A DNA stretch of 64,000 nt. Origin: Corythucha ciliata. Taxonomy: Eukaryota > Arthropoda > Insecta > Hemiptera > Tingidae. Shown here one piece after another: positions 56,701 through 64,000 of this stretch (positions are counted from its first letter, which is position 1; the number at the start of each line of letters is the position of its first letter). A model generated the notes under the pieces. The model saw nothing but the letters and a program-made list of their open reading frames with translations. It did no database searches and was not told the DNA's origin. The stretch lies in contig CM075939.1 of the NCBI GenBank assembly GCA_038030265.1, positions 38,483,253 through 38,547,252 on the forward strand, given 5' to 3'. The translations under genes were made by a program, and so were the position numbers.

Positions 56701-56884
56701 CCCGGTCCATTTCATTACATGAGAGGGGCCAAAAGATTCCCTCCTCTCGTCTATAATTTTTTATTAACCCCTACCTATTATCATCTCTTACATTTGATTT
56801 TTCGTAGTTGCCATTAAGAGGTGCGGGAAAGGGTCCCACACCAGAGTTAGCTGCAGGCGAACACCCCTTTGGGCCTATCCTACA

Positions 56885-57500
56885 CCGTTTTGGATCCTCC
56901 GAAAGCCGATTTCGTGTTTCGGCTCTTTCAAAAAGTCAATTTCTTGTTCAATTTAGTGTTTCGGCTCTTTCGAAACCGAATTTTTTGTTTTGGCTCCTCC
57001 AAATGCCTTGTATTTTGCCTTTTTCAAAACCCAATTTTGTGTTCTGCAAAATAGGATGTTTCCAGGCTGTGTTTTTTTGTAAGTTTCGGGTCTTATTTCA
57101 GTGGAATTGCAAGTTTTGGGGGCCAATTTTTTTTAGAGGCCACGACCCCCCATGGGCTTTTCTGCCCCGAATGCTGCACCTATATACCCTGATGAATAGC
57201 CGTGTAATCGCAACATTTAGAGATGAATATTTGTGATTTTGCAAAGTCGGGGGGCTAATTTGAGCAAAATTACAAATTTCCTGCTGAATGTCCGCGAAAT
57301 TGATGCCCCTAACCAAAACTTTGAGGGTGACGAATACCTCCAGAAATTGGAAGTTCCATGTCTGAATATCCGCGGCAATGCAACTTTCGGGTCTAAAATC
57401 TTGTGGAAAAGCTTGTTTGGGATCTTAATTTCGGAGAAATTGCAAATCTTATGGCCTTTTTTGGCCGAGCGCCCTAAGCTTGATGAAACTCGTGCTATCC
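56885..57500 (+). repeat. 30-bp family 3 units and related tandem sequence
   Basis: From 56885 to 57060, units such as TTTCGGCTCTTTCAAAAAGT recur at about 32 bp. From 57060 to 57500 a looser pattern ('ttgcaagttttgggggc', 'aaattgcaaatctt') continues. Confidence 0.5.
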
Positions 57501-57529
57501 TTCCGCCCCTGTGAGTATACGTCCCGTTC

Positions 57530-58480
57530 GTTATTGAGGAGAACAGAGTTTTCTCTATTTTTGGCCGCGAATCATTGATTTTTCCCCCTCTTTTTGTTAT
57601 GAATCAGCGCTTTTTCGCTATTTTAGCCACGAATATAAGCGTTTTAAAAAAACTTTTTGCTGCGTACTTGCCCGAAAGATTAGCACACTATAGCACTATC
57701 CGCAACAGGATCCGAATTCATCTAGTGCATAACCCCTTCATACTGTTCAATTACTCTTTTTCTTCAGCATCCCGCTTCTCCCGTTTTTATTTTGCCTTGT
57801 TTTCCCTTTCTTCCTTGTTTTGACTTTCATGTTGTTTATCACCATCCTCGATCATGGACCACCCTCCCCCTAGAGAGGTGTAGCGGCCGCTAAACTTTGG
57901 ATACCGTGTCGGCGCCACTGGTCACAATTTCGTGAAGTTAGTCATGGCATTAATTGAGGAACGAAGCTTACATCTTATCGAAATAATTAAACACAAATAT
58001 ATCTTCAAGAGGACTGACCATTTTTAGCTATTAGAAATAAAAACAGGACAAAAAAAGGGGTAGCGGAAATCGCCTTCCCACCATCAGGAGTAGGAAAAAC
58101 CCCTCATGAAGTCGAGCTAAAGTGTAAATAGATATACATATGATAAATCCTGAGTTCCCCCGAATCACGCAATCATTGGCCACGACTTTTTCTTGAATTT
58201 ATTCAGCATTTAAGCCTTTCTGACAATCCTTCCCCCTATTTTTTTTTACATTAAACTTGTTCTATTTTTGCTAAATCAATTAACTGGCATTTAATTTATG
58301 CATAGTCTGCTGGTCCATATTTGCAGCATCATTCAGCTTGAATGTTTGCCTGAAGTGACTAGAAACTGTACATTCACGCTGGAGATAGGAGACACAGAAT
58401 TATTATGCAAGTAAAAATATTTGTTCGTCTTATCTCTGTCTAATAGTGCGTATGTCTTCTTGGAGACCTTTTTTCTCGCA
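57530..58480. other. Upstream region of the P450, short family 1 remnant
   Basis: A few family 1 units at 57540-57650, then ordinary AT-rich DNA. No gene seen. Confidence 0.5.
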
Positions 58481-58489
58481 GTCTCATCG

Positions 58490-58496
58490 TATAAAA
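58490..58496 (+). promoter_or_regulatory. Putative TATA box of the P450 gene
   Basis: TATAAAA lies 90-96 bp upstream of the start codon, which would place transcription start near 58520 and leave a 5' UTR of about 65 nt. Inference from position and match only. Confidence 0.5.
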
Positions 58497-58585
58497 TTCC
58501 GGATACTCTTCTGTCCTCTTAAAATCATATTGTCGGACTGAAATCGGAAGTAACTTTTTTGCAATTTTCCGGAAAATACGTCGAA

Positions 58586-60382
58586 ATGTTACTCATTTTG
58601 AGCGTTCTTCTTTTTTCTGCATGGCTGGCTTATAAGTACGCTAATTCTTATTTCAATTACTGGAGAAAAAGAGGAGTGCCTCAAGTTGATGGACATTTTC
58701 CAACCGGTTCGTCTCCCAATATCATCCTGTCGAAACGATATCAGGGGTACGACATTCAGGAGTACTACAACAAGCTATCTCCACATCCGTACGGAGGCTT
58801 CTACAGATTTGTAGAACCATCGCTTTTATTGAGGGATCCAGAATTGATTCAACGTGTCTTGATAAAGGATTTTTCCAGTTTCAGGTAATTAGTCACGATC
58901 ACGACACAGCCCAGAATAATCGCAAGTTAATTCCCCCTCCCCCCCCCAGGAATAGATTTAAACTTGAAAATAATGACGCCGGTGGCATGACAGAACAGCA
59001 TTTATTCGTTCTCGAAGGTGACAAATGGAGGGCACTAAGGGTGAAGCTCACCCCCACGTTTACTAGTGGAAAACTGAAACAAATGTTCAGCATATTCGAC
59101 GAATGCTCGCAAAAATTCACGGAGCGAATCAACCGGGAAATTAAAGTGTCTGAAAATATCAACGTCAAGGAACTCGTCTGTCGGTTCACCCAGGATTTAA
59201 TCGTGACTTGCGCTTTTGGCATCGAATTGAACGATATGAACGACCAAGAAAGTCAGTTTACAGCAATCGGTAAAGCCGTGTTCCCAAAAGCGAAGACGTT
59301 CTACCGGAATTTTCTGGCAATTATGAGAGTTTTCTCTCCCACTTTATCGAGACAATTGCCATCGCTACTCCCAAGTCATTTAGAACAGTTTATGATGGAT
59401 TCAATATCTGATACGATAAAATACCGAGAAGAAAACAACGTCAGTAGGAACGATTTCTTGAATTTACTTATAGATTTGAAAAATAAAGGCCACGTGACAG
59501 TTGAAAAGGGCGATGAGAAGGAGTTGGATTCAGAGAACAAAAGAGCGCATGACATTGGTAAATTGAAGACAAATAAATTGCTGCAGCCTTCTTTTATTCT
59601 GATCGTAAATCTTATAGAAATCGATTTGAAATTGGTTGTGGCACAATGTTTGGTTTTCTTCGTGGCTGGATTTGAAACATCATCATCTGTGCTAACAGGC
59701 GCATTATTTGAACTGGCCGTCAACCAGGACATGCAGGACAAACTCAGGCAAGAGATAAAGGAGACAAAAGAAATGAACCAAGGAACAATAACGTACCAGC
59801 CACTGATAGAAATGAAATATCTGGACCAAGTGATTAAAGGTAAACAATAGTTAGAAACAAAAATTATAAATCATAAACAGTCAACTTTTAATTCCAGAAA
59901 CTTTGAGGAAGTATCCTACACTTCCATTCATCACAAGGGTCTGCGTCAAGAAATACAAAGTGCCCAACGACAACCTAGTGATTGACCCCGGAACGAGGGT
60001 ACTAATCCCAATCTACGCTCTTCACCACGATCCAAAATATTTTCCGGAGCCTGAAAAGTTCGACCCTGAACGATTTTCCGGGTCAAACGAAAAGAATTTC
60101 AAGCCGTGCACTTACTTGCCATTCGGCGAAGGGTCCAGAATTTGCATAGGTGACTATAGAATTGATGCATGACCTCATATTTTGTGGTTTAGGTATAACA
60201 TTTGACCACATTTCACAGGTATGCGATTCGGGTTGCTGCAAACCAAAATGGGCCTGATGACAGTTTTATCAAACTTCAAAGTCTCCCTTTCGAAAGAATC
60301 AGTGAACCCGCTTCAGTTCACTGCAACACCTCTCGTATCCACTACTTCACATCCAGTTATTCTAAAATTTGAAAAGATATGA
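58586..60382 (+). CDS. Cytochrome P450, CYP6-like (CYP3 clan)
   Basis: Exons: 58586-58884, 58950-59557, 59618-59839, 59898-60149 and 60219-60382 (stop), all GT-AG with matching phases, about 514 aa. The third intron-like gap (59558-59617) is 60 bp with no stop, so it reads as coding if unspliced; splicing gives a normal I-helix approach. The start codon precedes a hydrophobic ER anchor (LLILSVLLFSAWLAY), then the CYP6-style YWRKRGVP. Helix C is WRALRVKLTPTFTSGK. The I-helix is VFFVAGFETSSS, with the oxygen-activating region as AGFETS. ExxR is ETLRKYP, the PERF-type motif is FDPERFSG, and the heme loop is [15 protein letters not shown] with its ligand Cys. It is complete and apparently functional. 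CYP6-type enzymes oxidise plant chemicals and insecticides; substrate unknown. Confidence 0.95.
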
Positions 60383-60616
60383 AACGATATAAATTATTAG
60401 TAGTAGTAGACATTGTTTATTCTTTAAATATATAAGTTAAGAAGAGGGGTAGAAGCCTTCACTATCTCTCCTAGGATTGTAGAGTTTACGTTCAACAAAA
60501 TGAAAGACAGTTGATTTCAAGCAGTCGAGACGAAAGGTCGTTGCGTCTTTTAGTTCCCCTTTCCTCTTCACCATCATTAAATATAACTGGTGCCCAAGCC
60601 TGGGAAGACTTTAATC

Positions 60617-60617
60617 T

Positions 60618-60652
<35 letters not shown>
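60617..60652 (+). repeat. (CT)n microsatellite
   Basis: About 17 CT units in unit 1; the corresponding run in unit 2 (near 62908) is only about 5 units. Confidence 0.85.
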
Positions 60653-60829
60653 TCATTTCACGCGTTCACTACGTTTTTTCTTTCAAATTCCCCCCCCCCT
60701 CTCTCTATAAAAATAAAAAATAAATCTCCTCTACCTCCACAACCACCGCAACAAGAACAACAAGCGATAAACTTCGAATTGTCTGTGAAGGTGAAGCAGG
60801 TGAGAGTAGCAAGAACGACTTATCTAATG

Positions 60830-61370
60830 ACTATGATCATCTCGATCAAACATTTCGATGGTAATCCAGCGGAATTGGATTTATTCCTGGAAAGAATGGA
60901 AGTCTTTTATCGGCAGATATAAGACCAACCAATGGACCCCGCGACTGATCACAGTATAAAAGGGTATCTTTTATATAAACAGCATGCGCGTGTTGATCGA
61001 TATAAGAGGGTCATTTATGTCGGAGTGGGACGAGATTAAATTAACGCTTAAGGAACGCAACGCTGGAGCTCGTAAGTCAGTCGCTAAGCTTACGCTGAGA
61101 GTGTTCGAGATGAGAAAAGAGTCGAAGGAGTCGCTTTCAAATTTCGCCTCAAGACTCAACAGCGCAGTGAAAAAACTGAAAGGCCGAGTTATTGACACGT
61201 ATGCAGACAAGGCCGAAATCCAGTGGAGGAACCTTATTTACGATGAAGTGAGCAGAGAAGTTCTCCTACAAGCAGTACCAGAAAGGGTAAGAACTGCAGT
61301 TCGAATCGAGAATCCGAAGTCGCTCGACGAGATAGTCAACCTCGTTAAAGACGTTCACCATATTGTAGTC
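60830..61370 (+). pseudogene. Gypsy gag remnant
   Basis: Starts with a FDGNPAELDLFLERMEVFY segment typical of Ty3/gypsy Gag N-termini, broken by a stop near 60922. It then continues as a helical capsid-like region (RVFEMRKESKESLSNFASRL, EVLLQAVPERVRTAV) up to about 61370. No CCHC knuckle follows; the sequence passes straight into RT in another frame. Confidence 0.75.
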
Positions 61371-61372
61371 CG

Positions 61373-62062
61373 TTGTGGGTTGTGCCGAAAAAATCCGAAG
61401 AGGGGGAGCCCAATAAATATCGGGTAGTCGTAGACTTTAGAGCCTTAAATGAAAAAACGAAATTGGAAAGGTATCCGTTACCAAGATTAGAAGATATGCT
61501 TGACCGAATGAATGGCGCCACTGTATGCAGCACGTTGGATTTAAAGTCTGGATACCATCAAATTAAAATGGACCCTCTAGATGCGAAGAAAACGGCATTT
61601 AGTTTCGATCGAGGGCGTTACGAGTTTAAAAGAATGCCATTCGGCTTAAAAAACGCTCCAGGGACGTTCCAGCGATTGATGGACGAATTTCTCAGGGGTC
61701 TTGAAGAAGATGCTGTTCAAATTTACATGGACGACATAGTAATATTTAGCGAAAACATCGAAACACACATCAAGCACCTGTCGAAAGTGTTCAAGAGACT
61801 AAGAGAGTTTGGGTTGAAAGTGTCCGAAAATAAATCCAAGCTGTTCAGGTCAGAGGTTCGGTTCATGGGACACATTATTTCAGGAGAAGGAGTCAAACCT
61901 GACGAGGAAAAAACAAAGGCAATAGCGAGCATGCCAATTCAAAAAACATCAAAGAAATTAGGACCTTCTTGGCATGATCGGGTACTACAGGAAGTCCGTA
62001 GCGAAATTCGCTCATATGACGGAACCTCTCACAGCATTTCTGAAAAAGGGAGTGAAATTTAA
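61373..62062 (+). pseudogene. Gypsy reverse transcriptase remnant
   Basis: Begins WVVPKKSEEG and carries YRVVVDFRALNEKT, LDLKSGYHQIKM (first catalytic Asp), FKRMPFGLKNAPGTFQRLMD and the YMDD box in QIYMDDIVIFS, then FMGHIISGEG. A frame change near 61970 puts the connection/RNase H part in another frame. The catalytic residues are intact. Confidence 0.92.
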
Positions 62063-62324
62063 CATTTCAGAGAAAGTGGTGCGCGCGATAGAAAACTGCA
62101 AGCGCGCGTTATGTACTGCTCCAGTGCTAAAATTTCCAAACCTAGAAGAACCATTTATCGTAACGACTGATGCCAGCAACGAGGCGATAGGAGGTTTACT
62201 GTCACAGTAAACAGGAAGAAGGAGAAATGTCAGTAGCTTACGGTAGTAGAAAATTGACACCCACTGAGAGACGGTAGAGCACGAGCTGTTGGCATAGTAT
62301 GGTCTGTGGAGAACTTTAGACCAT
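61974..62324 (+). pseudogene. Gypsy RNase H N-terminal remnant
   Basis: CKRALCTAPVLKFPNLEEPF then VTTDASNEAIGGLLSQ give the RT-RNase H connection and first RNase H Asp. Frame breaks follow near 62208 and 62270. The remnant stops at the duplication junction after a [14 protein letters not shown] end. Confidence 0.85.
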
Positions 62325-62670
62325 ATATTTTCCGGAGCCTGAAAAGTTCGACCCTGAACGATTTTCCGGGTCAAACGAAAAGAATTTCAAGCCGTGCACT
62401 TACTTGCCATTCGGCGAAGGGTCCAGAATTTGCATAGGTGACTATAGAATTGATGCACGGCCTCATATTTTGTGGTTTAGGTATAACATTTGACCACATT
62501 TCACAGGTATGCGATTCGGGTTGCTGCAAACCAAAATGGGACTGATGACAGTTTTATCAAACTTCAAAGTCTCCCTTTCGAAAGAATCAGTGAACCCGCT
62601 TCAGTTCACTGCAACACCTCTCGTATCCACTACTTCACATCCAGTTATTCTAAAATTTGAAAAGTTATAA
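62325..62670 (+). pseudogene. P450 3' fragment in unit 2
   Basis: Holds the end of exon 4 from [12 protein letters not shown] through the heme loop, the last intron with intact borders, and exon 5. A changed end codon gives a stop after EKL at 62668-62670. No upstream exons, so it is not a gene. Confidence 0.9.
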
Positions 62671-63099
62671 AACGAGATAAATTATTAGTAGTAGTAGAAA
62701 TTGTTTATTCTTTAAATACATAAGTTAAGAAGAGGGGTAGAAGCCTTCACTATCTCTCCTAGGATTGTAGAGTTTACGTTCAACAAAATAAAAGACAGTT
62801 GATTTCAAGCAGTCGAGACGAAAGGTCGTTGCGTCTTTTAGTTCCCCTTTCCTCTTCACCATCATTAAATATAACTGGTGCCCAAGCCTGGGAAGACTTT
62901 AATCTTTTCTCTCTCTCTCGCTTCACTTCACGCGTTCACTACGTTTTTTCTTTCAAATTTTCCCCCCCTCTCTCTATAAAAATAAAAAATAAACCTCCTC
63001 TACCACCGCAACAAGAACAACAAGCGATAAACTTCGAATTGTCTGTGAAGATGAAGCAGGTGAACGACTTATCTAATGACTATGATCGTCTCGATCAAA

Positions 63100-63610
63100 C
63101 AATTCGATGGTAATCCAGCGGAATTGGATTTATTCCTGGAAAGAATGGAAGTCTTTTATCGGCAGATATAAGACCAACCAATGGACCCCGCGACTGATCA
63201 CATTATCAAGATATAAACAGCATTCGCGTGATGATCGATATAAGAGGGTCATTTATGTCGGAGTGGGACGAGATTAAATTAACGCTTAAGGAACGCAACG
63301 CTGGAGCTCGTAAGTCAGTCGCTAAGCTTACGCTGAGAGTGTTCGAGATGAGAAAAGAGTCGAAGGAGTCGCTTTCAAATTTCGCCTCAAGACTCAACAG
63401 CGCAGTGAAAAAACTGAAAGGCCGAGTTATTGACACGTATGCAGACAAGGCCGAAATCCAGTGGAGGAACCTTATTTACGATGAAGTGAGCAGAGAAGTT
63501 CTCCTACAAGCAGTACCGGAAAGGGTAAGAACTGCAGTTCGAATCGAGAATCCGAAGTCGCTCGACGAGATAGTCAACCTCGTTAAAGACGTTCACCATA
63601 TTGTAGTCTG
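63100..63610 (+). pseudogene. Gypsy gag remnant, unit 2
   Basis: Near-identical to the unit 1 gag remnant apart from a shorter leader with small deletions near 63070-63215. Confidence 0.8.
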
Positions 63611-64000
63611 TTGTGGGTTGTGCCGAAAAAATCCGAAGAGGGGGAGCCCAATAAATATCGGGTAGTCGTAGACTTTAGAGCCTTAAATGAAAAAACGAAA
63701 TTGGAAAGGTATCCGTTTCCAAGATTAGAAGATATGCTTGACCGAATGAATGGCGCCACTGTATGTAGCACGTTGGATTTAAAGTCTGGATACAATCAAA
63801 TTAAAATGGACCCTCGAGATGCGAAAAAAACGGCATTTAGTTTCGATCGAGGGCGTTACGAGTTTAAAAGAATGCCATTCGGCTTAAGAAACGCTCCAGG
63901 GACGTTCCAGCGATTGATGGACGAATTTCTCAGGGGTCTTGAAGAAGATGCTGTTCAAATTTACATGGACGACATAGTAATATTTAGCGAAAACATCGAA
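63611..64000 (+). pseudogene. Gypsy reverse transcriptase remnant, unit 2 (cut by window end)
   Basis: Same RT landmarks as unit 1 with a few substitutions (LDLKSGYNQIKM here); the sequence ends just after the YMDD box. Confidence 0.88.

Larger units (their letters stand above)
60037..62324 (+). repeat. Tandem duplication, unit 1 (P450 3' end plus gypsy remnant)
   Basis: The 2,288-bp unit begins inside P450 exon 4 and ends in the RNase H region of the gypsy remnant. The same sequence restarts at 62325. The ends share ATATTTTCCGG-type microhomology. Units differ by scattered substitutions and small deletions (shorter CT run and A/T stretches in unit 2). Confidence 0.93.
60590..62324 (+). mobile_element. 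Ty3/gypsy LTR retrotransposon, internally deleted
   Basis: TGGTGCCCAAGCCTGGGA at about 60592 resembles a tRNA primer-binding site, so the 200 bp between the P450 stop and this point may be a 5' LTR. Then come a gag-like region, directly followed by RT and the start of RNase H. Nucleocapsid, protease, most of RNase H, integrase and the 3' LTR are missing. It lies just behind the P450 in the same orientation. Confidence 0.85.
62325..64000 (+). repeat. Tandem duplication, unit 2 (runs off the window)
   Basis: Repeats unit 1 from P450 exon 4 onward, with an offset of 2,288 bp at the start shrinking to about 2,238 bp after small deletions around 62905-63210. Confidence 0.93.

Noticed and set aside
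58559..58588. Upstream non-ATG start for the P450
   Set aside because: The in-frame ATG at 58586 directly precedes the membrane anchor and is the normal start position for this family.

Overview
This is eukaryotic nuclear DNA, almost certainly from an arthropod and most likely an insect. The evidence is a recognisable orthologue of the photoreceptor zinc-finger factor glass, a CYP6-like (CYP3-clan) cytochrome P450, and spliceosomal introns of about 49-70 bp with GT-AG borders inside every gene. A hemipteran would fit the P450 style and the transposon load, but that is a guess. There is no sign of bacterial gene organisation.

Layout. At 1-8.2 kb there is a foldback hairpin, a 528-bp mariner-like element with very long inverted repeats, and the first blocks of a dispersed 30-bp repeat. 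At 8.2-12.5 kb (minus strand) there is a well-formed gene of about 11 exons for a roughly 900-aa Pro/Glu/Tyr-rich disordered protein that I do not recognise. At 15.1-32.4 kb (minus) lies glass: five C2H2 fingers at 15.1-15.7 kb, acidic/His-rich exons to 16.6 kb, and an N-terminal exon at 32.1-32.4 kb. The 15.5-kb intron between is packed with a dead piggyBac-type transposase, repeat arrays and foldback elements. From 32.5 to 47.5 kb I see no gene, but many arrays, including one carried inside a hAT-type element with an 8-bp target duplication. At 47.5-55.4 kb (plus) there is a TUG/ASPSCR1-like gene in seven exons, whose 6.5-kb intron holds a jockey-like LINE and an A-B-A'-B' foldback. At 58.6-60.4 kb (plus) there is a five-exon P450, followed by a deleted Ty3/gypsy element. 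The P450 3' end plus the gypsy remnant form a 2,288-bp unit that repeats in tandem to the window end.

The genes do not form a functional cluster: glass is developmental regulation, TUG is ubiquitin-like/p97-type trafficking, and the P450 is oxidative metabolism. What unifies the window is repeat biology. Several degenerate families with a period of about 30 bp fill intergenic and intronic DNA in both orientations, flip strand abruptly, and in at least one case travel inside a transposon. The unrecognised minus-strand gene and these arrays are the parts most worth a second look.
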